63,900 nt of DNA. Origin: Gemmatimonadota bacterium. Its GTDB lineage: Bacteria > Gemmatimonadota > Gemmatimonadetes > Gemmatimonadales > Gemmatimonadaceae. Each line of letters starts with the position of its first letter. The stretch's first letter is position 1. Shown here piece after piece: positions 52,453-62,915 of this stretch. Both the position numbers and the translations under genes were made by a program. The stretch covers positions 1-63,900 of the forward strand of contig BJHH01000007.1 of the NCBI GenBank assembly GCA_014192065.1. Direction: 5' to 3'. Below the pieces are notes generated by a model that made no database searches, was not told where the DNA came from, and saw only the letters and a list, made by a program, of their open reading frames with translations.

Positions 52453-55164
52453 TTAGAAGCCGATCCACCAGCTGGCCTTGATCATGAAGACGTTGCGGGC
52501 CGGCGCGCCGAAGAGGGCGCGTGAGTCGCGTCCGAAGTCGAACCGCCCGTCCATCGTTTCGTCTTCCTGCTCACGCTGCCAGACGAGGAAGAGCGTGGAA
52601 CCGGGCCGGTACTCCCAGCGCAACACGGCGTTGCCGAGCAGCGAGCGCACGTTGAAGTCGCGGTCTGCGAAGGTGTAATCCGCCGTGCCATTGCCGTCGA
52701 AGTCGATCCGACGCTTGCCATCGGCATCCATGCAGGTGCTGCCGCCGACACAGCCGGGAACGCCGCGGACCGAGGACGCGGTGCCCTCGCGGAAGAGGTT
52801 AAAATTGTATGTGCGTGGTGCGGTGAGCTGCTTGTACGAGAGAAAATTGCCCGACGAGAGCAGTGGCTGCGCGTAGAGCTGTAGCGTGAGTTTCGGCGAG
52901 AACGTGACATTGAGCCGCGTATCGATGCCCAGCTCGCGCCGGTCGAGGTCGGCAAAGAGATACCGCGCGCCGAACGTTGGTGTGTAGGGAAGGGCCATCG
53001 AAGTCCCGACGTACTGCGCCCCGCTCCGCGACTGCTCCCACGTGGGCTCAATCGACATTTCCACACGAGGTGACGGCCGAAAGCTGATGCCGATGGCAAA
53101 CTCTTCACGCCAGCCTGCTCCCATCGCACGTCGCTCGACGGTGAACGACGGCTCGAACACGATCGGCTTCCGGTCGTCGGTGTTCAGCTCGACGCTCCAC
53201 TGGATCGAGCGAGGCGTCAGCATCATCGGCCCGCCGCGGGTACCGTTGCGGTCGACAAGCTCGGGGCTCAGTCTGAGGCTGGCGTCCCAAGTCCAATAGT
53301 TGAGGAGTGTCGCGTTGGCTTGCAGCGATACGGAGCCGTTCAAGTGCGAGTTGCCCCACGAAGCCGCTGACCACGGGTCTTCCAGGGCTTCGTGCGTCCA
53401 GTTGTGGAAGGTGGACGCCGTGAAGCGGTAGGACCGCCAGACAGGTCCAGGTGTGATCTCGCGGTACTGCACCCGCATGCCACCGTCGAGCACCTCTTGC
53501 CGGCTGCTGTAGCCGAGGTCGTTCACCTCGAAGCCAGGCGTTACCTGCGCTGCCCACGCCGAACCCGTCCAGTGCTGGCCGCGCCGCTTCTCCACCGTCG
53601 CTCGCCAGTCCACGCCGGTCATCGTCGTCGCGGATGAGTCGACGCCGAGGCGGAGCGCATCAGGCCGCTGGAAGAAGTGCGTGCTCGCGCGCTGGATGCG
53701 GGTCATCGCGGTCGAGTCGCCGCGAATGTGGCTGCCGGCCACGTATCCAAAGAAGGCGTAGGTGCGATCCTTCCACTGGTGTTCCCAGTCCACTCCGCTG
53801 CTGATGGCGAGTGACGGTAGGAACGCGAAGGTCCGGTCGCCAGGCAATGCACGTGACTGCAGGGTCGCAATGGCGCCGATCGTCGACGTGCCGCCGCCGA
53901 AGTCCTGTCGCGCGCGGACCGCGCTGTGCAGCGTCTGCGGTTCGGCCACATACGACCGTGTGTCGCTCGCATCCGCAAACCAGGCGCGACCCTTTGCTCG
54001 TTCCGTGAGCGCGGCGATCGCGCCAATCGACAGCCCGCCGGTTGTCCGCCCGGTGAGCTTGGCTGCGCCGAGGATTTTCGTCGCGTCGGGCACCTCAACC
54101 TCGTCCGCGCCGGCCGGCGCGCGGCCGCTAGGGCTCCGACCGATACGGCGCCCATAGAACAGGCGGTTGTTTCCCCCTGAAAGGGAGAAGTCGAAGATCC
54201 GTGCATCTTCTACGAAGAATGGCCGGCGCTCCTGCAAGAACGTCTCGAACGCGGTGAGGTTGATCACCGCCGGGTCGGACTCCACTTGGCCGAAGTCGGG
54301 GTTGATCGTGGCGTCGAGCGTGAACGCCGATCCGAGACCGTACTTCATATCGATACCCATCCGCTGCTGGCTCGAACTGCCATCAACGAAAGGATTGCCC
54401 GGCTCGGCTGGCTCGAATCGCGCCGATCCGAGCGCGTATGGGCGCAGCTCAATGCGTCGCGCGGCGCGTGCGGTGCGGATCCCCGTGAGGGTGCCGAACT
54501 GCGACACGAAACCGCGGCGAAGCTGGGACATCAGCGCGAAATGCGTCTCTTCTTTGGCGCTGTTGCGGCTACGAACGAAGTTCACGCCCCACGTTTGCTC
54601 GCCGGTCGAGGTCTCGTAGCGGAGCTGCGACAACGGAATGCGTAGCTCCGCGCTCCAGCCCAGCGAGTCGAGGCGCACGGCCGACTCCCAGACCGCGTCC
54701 CACGCGTCGTCAGACTCAGTGTCGTTGTATGCGTACTCGTCCCGCTGCACGTTGGCCGCCGACACGACGAAGACGTATGCGGTGCGCCTATCGAGCCGCG
54801 GATCGAACGCGACGCCGAACCAATCGGCGGCGCCTTCGTCGTCGCGCCGCACGAGCTGCCGCGCAATCTTCTTCGGGTCCGCATCGAACATCCGGGCGGC
54901 GACGTAGATCGCCGCATCGTCGTAGAGGACGCGCACTTCGGTGCGTTCATCTGCGGCAGCACCCTCAACCGGCGCACGCTGCACGAAACGGCTGGCTACC
55001 GCGGCTTGGCTCCACGCGGCATCGTCCAGCTGCCCATCAATGGCAATCGACCCCGTCCGGCGGACCGCTGCGATGGATGGTTTTGCGGCGGATGGTGGCT
55101 CCTGTGCAGCGAGTGGGAGGGTCGATGAGGCGCAGACGAGGAACGCGATGAGGGGGCGGAGCAC
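52453..55164 (-). CDS. Outer-membrane protein: CBM9-like domain plus DUF5916 barrel
   Basis: 903 residues with a signal peptide (IAFLVCASSTLPLAAQ). Residues 40-200 match the carbohydrate-binding family 9-like fold (IAIDGQLDDAAWSQA, VRVLYDDAAIYVAARMFD, WSAELRIPLSQLRY). The remaining 700 form a DUF5916-type beta barrel, with RRPFFVEDARIFDF and NRLFYGRRIG typical of the family. The end is WWIGF, an outer-membrane terminal strand. A role in carbohydrate or polymer handling is suggested by the domain only. Confidence 0.88.
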   Translation of the reverse strand: MLRPLIAFLVCASSTLPLAAQEPPSAAKPSIAAVRRTGSIAIDGQLDDAAWSQAAVASRFVQRAPVEGAAADERTEVRVLYDDAAIYVAARMFDADPKKIARQLVRRDDEGAADWFGVAFDPRLDRRTAYVFVVSAANVQRDEYAYNDTESDDAWDAVWESAVRLDSLGWSAELRIPLSQLRYETSTGEQTWGVNFVRSRNSAKEETHFALMSQLRRGFVSQFGTLTGIRTARAARRIELRPYALGSARFEPAEPGNPFVDGSSSQQRMGIDMKYGLGSAFTLDATINPDFGQVESDPAVINLTAFETFLQERRPFFVEDARIFDFSLSGGNNRLFYGRRIGRSPSGRAPAGADEVEVPDATKILGAAKLTGRTTGGLSIGAIAALTERAKGRAWFADASDTRSYVAEPQTLHSAVRARQDFGGGTSTIGAIATLQSRALPGDRTFAFLPSLAISSGVDWEHQWKDRTYAFFGYVAGSHIRGDSTAMTRIQRASTHFFQRPDALRLGVDSSATTMTGVDWRATVEKRRGQHWTGSAWAAQVTPGFEVNDLGYSSRQEVLDGGMRVQYREITPGPVWRSYRFTASTFHNWTHEALEDPWSAASWGNSHLNGSVSLQANATLLNYWTWDASLRLSPELVDRNGTRGGPMMLTPRSIQWSVELNTDDRKPIVFEPSFTVERRAMGAGWREEFAIGISFRPSPRVEMSIEPTWEQSRSGAQYVGTSMALPYTPTFGARYLFADLDRRELGIDTRLNVTFSPKLTLQLYAQPLLSSGNFLSYKQLTAPRTYNFNLFREGTASSVRGVPGCVGGSTCMDADGKRRIDFDGNGTADYTFADRDFNVRSLLGNAVLRWEYRPGSTLFLVWQREQEDETMDGRFDFGRDSRALFGAPARNVFMIKASWWIGF

Positions 55165-55196
55165 GGGGCGGGGTTGGGGAAGTACGCTTCCTGTAG

Positions 55197-56549
<1,353 letters not shown>

Positions 56550-56616
56550 CGGCGAGCGGCACGGCCGCACGCGGTTGCCCGAGCTGGGTGCGGCGCGTCT
56601 TTTCGGTTGAGATCTC

Positions 56617-56937
56617 ATGTCTTCCAAATCCGGTTCCCGCACTCCGCTCGCCACGCGCATCGCGATCGCCCTGGCGGCCGTGGCCATCCTGTTCTTTGCG
56701 GTGCAGGGCGGCGAGTGGGGCACGCTCGACCTGATCTCGCAGCGGACGCGGATGGCACGGCTTGAGCAGCACGTCGATTCGCTGCAGCACGTGGTCGATT
56801 CGCTCAAGGGATATCGCAAACGGCTCGATACCGACCCCGCGCTGCAGGAACGCATTGCGCGCGAAGAGTTCGGCATGGTGCGCGGGAGCAAGGAACTGCT
56901 CTACCGCTTCACGGAACCGGCTCGACCGATCAGGTAG
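56617..56937 (+). CDS. Septum formation initiator (FtsB/DivIC family)
   Basis: 106 residues. One membrane span (IAIALAAVAILFFAVQG) is followed by a coiled coil with heptad Leu/Ile/Val (RMARLEQHVDSLQHVVDSLKGYRKRL) and the family end ERIAREEFGMVRGSKELLYRF. It links to FtsL/FtsQ in the divisome. The position next to eno supports the call. Confidence 0.92.
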   Translation: MSSKSGSRTPLATRIAIALAAVAILFFAVQGGEWGTLDLISQRTRMARLEQHVDSLQHVVDSLKGYRKRLDTDPALQERIAREEFGMVRGSKELLYRFTEPARPIR

Positions 56938-57071
56938 TCCACTGACGGCGTGCGGCACCGTGCGGGCGCGGCATCGTGCGGGGGCGCTGCGGCGCAAGGT
57001 GCTCACGCGGCCCAACGTACGACCAGTTCGCCTTGACTGTCGCTCCGCGCGGGCTACTTTTCCTACACTGA

Positions 57072-57145
<74 letters not shown>

Positions 57146-57153
57146 TCGGAAAG

Positions 57154-57193
57154 AGTGGGCACGCGGCCTTCGGGTTGCGTGCCCACTATTTTT
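57154..57193 (+). terminator. Rho-independent terminator after tRNA-fMet
   Basis: agtgggcacgc pairs with gcgtgcccact across a 12-base loop, then a T run (atttttc). Confidence 0.9.
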
Positions 57194-57212
57194 CGGTTCA
57201 GATTGGCCGTAG

Positions 57213-57286
57213 GGCAGGGTAGCTCAGGTGGTTAGAGCACGGCACTCATAATGCCGGGGTCGTGGGTTCGAGTCCCACCCCTGCTA
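57213..57286 (+). tRNA. Elongator tRNA-Met(CAU)
   Basis: 74 nt with acceptor GGCAGGG against CCCTGCT (G1-U72) and A73. D arm GCTC...GAGC, anticodon loop CTCATAA, T arm GTGGG-TTCGAGT-CCCAC. Sequence resembles elongator tRNA-Met closely. A lysidine-modified tRNA-Ile(CAU) is possible but less likely. Confidence 0.88.
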
Positions 57287-57288
57287 TG

Positions 57289-57336
57289 CACGCAACGCTC
57301 CGCGCCCCAAGGGGTTGCGGGGCGTTGTGTTTTCTT
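57289..57336 (+). terminator. Probable terminator after elongator tRNA-Met
   Basis: A GC-rich hairpin built on caacgctccgc and gcggggcgttg, with a tip of cccc-aagg-gg, ends in gtgttttctt. Confidence 0.65.
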
Positions 57337-57339
57337 ATC

Positions 57340-57549
57340 GTGACCGATCAGAACCGCGCCGTCACCGACCCTGAGTCGGGGCAGGTGCACGCATCGATCG
57401 ACGACAGTGGTGTCCTACCCATCGACGAGTTGAAACGGATTCAGGCCAGCGCGGTGCGCGAAATCAGATTACTCAGCCCCGCCGCGGCCATGCAGCGGTT
57501 CGGTGCCACGGCCAAGCAGGGCCCGGTCATCGCCGTTCGCACTACCTAA
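57340..57549 (+). CDS. Small ORF resembling the end of a TonB plug domain
   Basis: 69 residues from a GTG at 57340. The sequence IDELKRIQASAVREIRLLSPAAAMQRFGATAKQGPVIAVRTT parallels the C-terminal plug pattern of SusC-type receptors (I..I.VL..P.AA..YG..A..GVI.V.T). It may be a stand-alone plug-like peptide or a fragment. It ends 119 bases before the SusC gene of pair 3. Confidence 0.45.
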   Translation: MTDQNRAVTDPESGQVHASIDDSGVLPIDELKRIQASAVREIRLLSPAAAMQRFGATAKQGPVIAVRTT

Positions 57550-57668
57550 CGCACGACCTTGTAGGTTGCATGGCATACGACTTTTACTCGTTTAGCTGAA
57601 TGTTTTTCTGGCGCTTTCGTCTCTTCGGTACTACCGTTTAAACACACTCACACTGGATTGAGGTGTAC

Positions 57669-60600
57669 ATGCGAACCAAGCTAGCTCGGTTGCTGCTTGT
57701 CAGCGCGATAGCCCTGACTGCGATCGCGGGGTCGGTATCCCCTGTGCTTGCGCAGGGTACGGTGATTTCTGGCCGCGTCGTGAGCGAGGCGGGGCCGCCG
57801 GTCGCCGGCGCCACGGTCACGCTCGGCGCTGCCGAAATCTCCACCGTCACGCGGCCCGACGGGACCTACCGCCTGCCGCTGCCCAGCGGTCGGTCCGGTG
57901 CCGGTCAGCTCACCGTCCGCCGTCTTGGATTCAAGATGGTGCAGCAAACGGTGAACATCGCTGGGGCCGCGATGGCCGTGGACTTCACGCTCGTTCCCAC
58001 CGCGACGCAGCTCGTCGGCGTGACGGTGACGGCGCTCGGCATCCTCGCCGACAAGGCCACGGTCGGCACGTCGCAGCAGACGATCTCGAGCGCTGACCTC
58101 ACCCGCACGGTGACGCCGAACATCATCAGTTCGATGTCCGGGAAAGTCAGCGGCGTCCAGATCAACCAGTCGGGCAATATGGGCGGGTCGTCGCGCATCG
58201 TGATTCGCGGTGCCGGCTCGATCCTCGGCGAGAATCAGCCGCTCTTCATCGTGGACGGTATTCCGGTCTCGAACGCCGGATTCTCGACGGCCAGCGCCGG
58301 CGGCGGCCGGGACTACGGTTCGGCGTCGGCCGACCTGAACCCCGACGATATCGCCGAAGTGACGGTGCTCAAGGGACCGAACGCGGCGGCGCTCTATGGA
58401 TCGCGCGCGACGAACGGCGCGGTGGTGATCACCACCAAGTCGGGACGTAGCGGTTCGGCGACAGATGGCGTCAAGTTCAACTTCACGACACGTATGACGA
58501 GCGACGCCCCGTCGATCATGCCGAAATACCAAAACCGGTACGGGCAGGGCTTCGGCGGTGAGTTCCAGTACGTCGACGGCGCCGGCAGCGGCGTGAATGA
58601 CGGTGCTGACGAATCGTGGGGCCCGATGCTTGACGGCCGCCTCATCGACCAGTTCTTCGGCAAGAAGCAGCCGTGGATCGCCAACCCGAACAACGTGAAG
58701 GACTACTTTCAGGCTGGCAGCACCGTCTCGAACAACCTGAACATGGTGTCGTCGGGCCGAACCATGGGGTCGCGCCTTTCGCTTACGAAGGAAGACGTGA
58801 AGGGTCTGGTGCCCAACTCGTCGATTGCGAAACTGTCCGGCTCACTCTCGGTCAACGCGGTGGTCAACAGCAAGCTCACGCTGTCTGGATCGACTCAGTA
58901 CACGCAGACCAAGGGCATGAACCGGCCGGAGAACGGGTATACCGAAGGCAACCCGTTCATGACGTTTACCTGGTTCGGTCGGCAGGTCGATGTCGCGAGG
59001 CTGAAGAACCAGTACGTCAACACGGCGAGCCCGTACGGCTTCCCAGACGGCAGCCTGTTCAACTGGAACGACAACTACCATCGGAATCCGTACTGGCAGC
59101 AGTACGACAACGAAGCGCCAGATTCTCGCGAGCACATCATCGGGCAGCTCACGGCCAACTATGCGTTTACGCCGTGGCTCTCGGGCATCCTGCGCACCGG
59201 CATGGACTCGTATCGGCAGACGCAGGAAGAACACTTCGCGGCCGGCAACATCGACCGTGCCAACCCGTCGTACAACGGCGGCTTCACGTCGTCGACGGCG
59301 CGGGCCCAGGAAACGAACTTCGAAGGCATCCTGACCGCACGCAAGTCGCTTGGGAAGTTTGACTTCACGGCCAACGGCGGTGGCAACATCCGCCGGAACG
59401 ACCGGAACGCCGCGGCGTTCTCGACCTCGGGCATCCTCGTCGCCGGCATCTACAATCTGTCGAACGCCGGCATCGCGCCCACCTTCACGAACAGTGAGAG
59501 TCACTCGGCCGTGAACTCGATGTATGGATCAGCGGTCGTGACATTTGATCGCTGGTGGACGGTCGAAGTGACCGGGCGGAATGACTGGTCTTCGACGCTC
59601 CCCGTGGAGAATGCGTCGTACTTCTACCCGTCGGTGAATAGCTCGCTGGTCCTCTCCGACCGGTTCCCGTTCCTCACGCGCAATGGCGTTCTGTCGTCAC
59701 TGAAGCTGCGCGGTGGGTATGCGCTCGTGGGTTCGGACGCGGCGCCGTACCAGCTGCGGACGCTGTACAACGGCTCGTCGAATAAGTTCAGCGGCCTACC
59801 GCTGTATAGCCTCAGCAATACGTCGGCGAATCCAAACCTCAAACCGGAGCGCACGACGAGCTCCGAGGGTGGTGTGGAGTTCGCCCTCTTCGACGACCGC
59901 ATTACGATCGACGCGACCTACTTCGTCAAGCAGACGCGCGACCAGATCATCCCGCTCACGATTGCGCCGGCCACGGGCTTCACGGCCACGACGATCAACG
60001 CGGGTCAGATCACGAACCGCGGCATCGAAGCGATGGTGTCGGCGCGCGTGATGAAGCTCGCCAATGGGTTCCAGTGGACGACGTCGCTCAACTACTCGGC
60101 CGTCAAGAACAAGGTTGATGAGCTCGCCCCCGGACTGGCCACGATCATCGTTGGTTCACAGTGGGGGACGAACATCGAGGCGCGTGCTGGTCAGCCGTAC
60201 GGTGCGATCTTCGGGTACGGCTTCAAGCGTGACTCCGCGACGGGTCAACTCCTGCTCGCTGACGGCTACCCGCAGCGCGCCAGCGCCAAGCAGGTGTTGG
60301 GTAACGTCAATCCAGACTACACGGGCGGATGGTCGAACGATTTCCACTACCGGAACTACTCGTTCAGCTTCCTGATCGACATGCAGCACGGCGGGCAGAC
60401 GTTCTCCATCGGCAACTGGTGGGGCAACTATGCGGGCATCCTCGAGAACACGCTCGAAGGCCGCGAAGTCGAGTGGAACAAGCCCGGCCTCGTGGTCAAG
60501 GGAATTGACGCGGCCACCGGGAAGGCCAACACGACCGTCATCACGGCTGAGGATTACCAGCACTCGATCTACCCGATCGTGGAGCCGGCGATCCTGAACA

Positions 60601-60842
60601 CCGGGTTTGCCAAGCTCCGTGAAATGCGCTTCGCCTATGAAGTACCGAACAGCCTGACCTCGCGGTTCAACATCTCGCAGGCGAACATCGCGCTCGTCGG
60701 ACGCAATCTGTACACCTGGACGTCGTTCCCCAACTACGACCCCGAGTACACGGCCAACTCCGGCAATGCCGGCAAAGGCTTCGAAATGGGCGCGCTGCCC
60801 TCGATGCGCTCGATCGGCCTCAACATCACGATCACACCGTGA
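57669..60842 (+). CDS. SusC/RagA-type TonB-dependent outer-membrane transporter (pair 3)
   Basis: 1057 residues from the ATG at 57669, with a GAGG site five bases upstream; the GTG at 57663 is less likely. Signal peptide (LLLVSAIALTAIAGSVSPVLAQ), regulatory-like domain (VISGRVVSEAGPPVAGATVTLG), plug with SGKVSGVQINQSG, RIVIRGAGSILG and PDDIAEVTVLKGPNAAALYGSRATNGAVVITTKSG, then barrel. The C-terminus ends NITITP rather than an aromatic. It precedes its SusD by a GTGA overlap region. Outside the tRNA-Ser island. Confidence 0.95.
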   Translation: MRTKLARLLLVSAIALTAIAGSVSPVLAQGTVISGRVVSEAGPPVAGATVTLGAAEISTVTRPDGTYRLPLPSGRSGAGQLTVRRLGFKMVQQTVNIAGAAMAVDFTLVPTATQLVGVTVTALGILADKATVGTSQQTISSADLTRTVTPNIISSMSGKVSGVQINQSGNMGGSSRIVIRGAGSILGENQPLFIVDGIPVSNAGFSTASAGGGRDYGSASADLNPDDIAEVTVLKGPNAAALYGSRATNGAVVITTKSGRSGSATDGVKFNFTTRMTSDAPSIMPKYQNRYGQGFGGEFQYVDGAGSGVNDGADESWGPMLDGRLIDQFFGKKQPWIANPNNVKDYFQAGSTVSNNLNMVSSGRTMGSRLSLTKEDVKGLVPNSSIAKLSGSLSVNAVVNSKLTLSGSTQYTQTKGMNRPENGYTEGNPFMTFTWFGRQVDVARLKNQYVNTASPYGFPDGSLFNWNDNYHRNPYWQQYDNEAPDSREHIIGQLTANYAFTPWLSGILRTGMDSYRQTQEEHFAAGNIDRANPSYNGGFTSSTARAQETNFEGILTARKSLGKFDFTANGGGNIRRNDRNAAAFSTSGILVAGIYNLSNAGIAPTFTNSESHSAVNSMYGSAVVTFDRWWTVEVTGRNDWSSTLPVENASYFYPSVNSSLVLSDRFPFLTRNGVLSSLKLRGGYALVGSDAAPYQLRTLYNGSSNKFSGLPLYSLSNTSANPNLKPERTTSSEGGVEFALFDDRITIDATYFVKQTRDQIIPLTIAPATGFTATTINAGQITNRGIEAMVSARVMKLANGFQWTTSLNYSAVKNKVDELAPGLATIIVGSQWGTNIEARAGQPYGAIFGYGFKRDSATGQLLLADGYPQRASAKQVLGNVNPDYTGGWSNDFHYRNYSFSFLIDMQHGGQTFSIGNWWGNYAGILENTLEGREVEWNKPGLVVKGIDAATGKANTTVITAEDYQHSIYPIVEPAILNTGFAKLREMRFAYEVPNSLTSRFNISQANIALVGRNLYTWTSFPNYDPEYTANSGNAGKGFEMGALPSMRSIGLNITITP

Positions 60843-60865
60843 CCGTCAACCGGGAGCATACACCT

Positions 60866-62356
60866 ATGCAACTCACTCGACTCTCGGCCGCGCTGGTCAC
60901 AATCGCCTCACTGGCGGCGATGGCCTGCAAGACTGATCTCACCGGGTTGAACACCAACCCGAATAGCCCGACCACCGCGCCGGCTACCTCGTTGTTCAGT
61001 AACGCCACGGTCACGACGTTGAGCCGGTGGAATGGATCCGGTACAACGCTCTCCATGACGTCGCTCTTTGCGCAGCACGTGGCGCAGGTCCAATACGTGG
61101 ACGAGGACCGGGGGCACATCCGCCCGACGACGGTCGACGGTTTCTACGCAGGTTCGTACACGGCCGAGCTGGAGGACTACCAAAAGGTGCAGGACCAGGG
61201 GAAAGCGTCCAATAACGCCAACTTCTGGGGCCCGGCCGCCGTCATGCAGTCGTGGGTATTCCAGAATCTCACGGACATCCTCGGCGACGTGCCATACAGC
61301 GAAGCCCTCAAGGGTGACGCTGGTGGGCCGCTCAAGCCCAAGTACGATGCCCAGAAGGACATCTACTACGGACTGCTGAAGACGCTCACGGACGCGTCGG
61401 CTGCCATGAAGACGGCGGCTGGTGAAGGGCTCGGCAGCGCCGACTTGGTATACAAGGGTGATGCGGCCAAGTGGGTGAAGTTCGCCAACTCGCTCCGCGC
61501 GCGCCTGGCGCTGCGCATGTCGACCGCGGACGCGGCCAAGGCTGCCACGGAACTCTCCGCGGCATTTGCGGCCGGCGTGATGACGTCGAACGCCGACAAC
61601 GCCATGCTGGCGTGGCCGGGTGACGGCGTGTTCGACAATCCGTGGTCGGCAAGCTTCTCCACACGCGACGACCATCGCATCTCGAAGACGCTGCTCGATA
61701 CGATGAACCTGCTCAACGACCCGCGTGTGAAGATCTACGCGCAGCCCACGAAGGCGGACCCGACGAAGTACACGGGCCTGCAGAACGGCATGGACAACGT
61801 CACGGTGACGCCGTTCTTCAATACGACCTCGCGGCCGGGAACGATTTTCTATCCGGGCACGACCACGTACGGCACGTTTGGAACGTCAGCGGGCAAGAAG
61901 ACGCCCTCGTACATCCTGACCTTTGCCGAAGTCAAGTTCATGGCGGCCGAAGCGGCGGAACGGGGCCTCGGCGGCCAGACGGGTGCGGCGGCGCACTACA
62001 GTGCCGCCGTGACCGCGTCGATTAGCCAGTGGGGCGGGTCAGCGGCGGACGCGGCTGCGTACTTGGCGCAGCCGAGCGTGGCGTATGTCCCGGGCGCCGA
62101 GGGTCTGCGGCGCATCGGTCTGCAGAAGTGGATCTCGCTGTTCACGCAGGGCACGGAAGCGTGGAGCGAATGGCGTCGCACGGGCAACCCGGCGACGATC
62201 AAGATGGGCCCGGCGGCCTATCCTGACGTGCAGCAGGTTCCGCGCCGGCTCATCTATGCCAGCAACGAACAGTCGGTGAATGCGGTCGCCCGGACAGAAG
62301 CCATCGCCCGCCAGGGGCCCGACCTGACCTCCACCCGGGTGTGGTGGAACAAGTAA
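60866..62356 (+). CDS. SusD/RagB-type surface lipoprotein (pair 3, SusD-like 2 type)
   Basis: 496 residues from the ATG at 60866, with a GGGAG site nine bases upstream. A GTG at 60839 overlaps the SusC stop and is less likely. Lipoprotein signal ends SLAAMAC. The body (LTDILGDVPYSEALKGD, AAKWVKFANSLRARLALRMS, ILTFAEVKFMAAEAAERGLGG, GTEAWSEWRRTGNP) is of the second SusD-like subfamily. It binds the ligand for the SusC partner. Confidence 0.93.
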   Translation: MQLTRLSAALVTIASLAAMACKTDLTGLNTNPNSPTTAPATSLFSNATVTTLSRWNGSGTTLSMTSLFAQHVAQVQYVDEDRGHIRPTTVDGFYAGSYTAELEDYQKVQDQGKASNNANFWGPAAVMQSWVFQNLTDILGDVPYSEALKGDAGGPLKPKYDAQKDIYYGLLKTLTDASAAMKTAAGEGLGSADLVYKGDAAKWVKFANSLRARLALRMSTADAAKAATELSAAFAAGVMTSNADNAMLAWPGDGVFDNPWSASFSTRDDHRISKTLLDTMNLLNDPRVKIYAQPTKADPTKYTGLQNGMDNVTVTPFFNTTSRPGTIFYPGTTTYGTFGTSAGKKTPSYILTFAEVKFMAAEAAERGLGGQTGAAAHYSAAVTASISQWGGSAADAAAYLAQPSVAYVPGAEGLRRIGLQKWISLFTQGTEAWSEWRRTGNPATIKMGPAAYPDVQQVPRRLIYASNEQSVNAVARTEAIARQGPDLTSTRVWWNK

Positions 62357-62379
62357 CCACGGCACAGGTCCGCGTAGGC

Positions 62380-62415
62380 CGACGGGGCATTCCGGGAGAC
62401 CGGAGTGCCCCGTCG
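62380..62415 (+). terminator. Hairpin terminator after SusD (pair 3)
   Basis: cgacggggca-ttccg pairs with cgga-tgccccgtcg (one bulge) 23 bases after the stop, followed by cttatt. A strong stem with a weak T run. Confidence 0.7.
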
Positions 62416-62584
62416 CTTATTGCCGCGTGCGAGATGATTGCATCGCTGCCGTCGGCATGTTCGATCTGTTCGGCAAACGTGCGGACGCCCTCCGTAGCCG
62501 ACGGCCAAGCATAACTTCGGGCGCCACGTCTATGAATCGCAGCACCGCCGCCTTGTGGTTCTCCACGATATTTTGGAGCGCCGC

Positions 62585-62674
62585 TTAAGAGATGAGCGGC
62601 TTCTGGGCGGCGGACGGCGTGACCGCAACGAGCGACAACAGGGTCGGAACGGCAACGAGCCGAAACGGGCGCAT
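62585..62674 (-). pseudogene. Orphan signal peptide (gene remnant)
   Basis: 29 residues: MRPFRLVAVPTLLSLVAVTPSAAQ-like secretion signal, then KPLIS and a stop. It looks like the head of an exported protein whose body has been lost. A genuine short peptide cannot be excluded. Confidence 0.4.
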
Positions 62675-62681
62675 GAGGACC

Positions 62682-62915
62682 TCAAAGGTTGATAAACCGG
62701 CAGTAAGGGAAGCAGATTTCCCTGACGGGAATCTCATCCGGTGACCGTCGATGTTGCCCGCCTTCCAGAAACTCCCCATGAATTTGCTCCGCCCTTTTAG
62801 AGGCCATCGCCGACACCATGCTGGCGTAGCGGATGGCTTGCAGTTCCATTCGCCCGCCGTCGTTGGTGCGCTTCAGTTCGATCACGACGAGGTTCTTCCC
62901 CTTGACGCCGCCGTG
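62682..62915 (-). pseudogene. PD-(D/E)XK-like nuclease fragment
   Basis: The frame reads KNLVVIELKRTNDGGRMELQAIRYASMVSAM, matching the ELK core and following helix of an endonuclease-type family I recognise. It then runs through SKRAEQIHGEFLEGG into sequence that no longer looks family-like, and stops. There is no plausible start or N-terminal domain. Part of a broken gene. Confidence 0.55.

Larger units (their letters stand above)
62357..62912. other. Decayed region between SusD (pair 3) and methyltransferase
   Basis: 556 bases. After the terminator I see no intact gene, only an orphan signal-peptide ORF and a nuclease-like fragment, both on the minus strand. Confidence 0.6.

Noticed and set aside
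57213-57286. Second Met-type tRNA as tRNA-Ile(CAU)
   Set aside because: D arm, anticodon stem and variable loop match elongator tRNA-Met better; not fully excluded.
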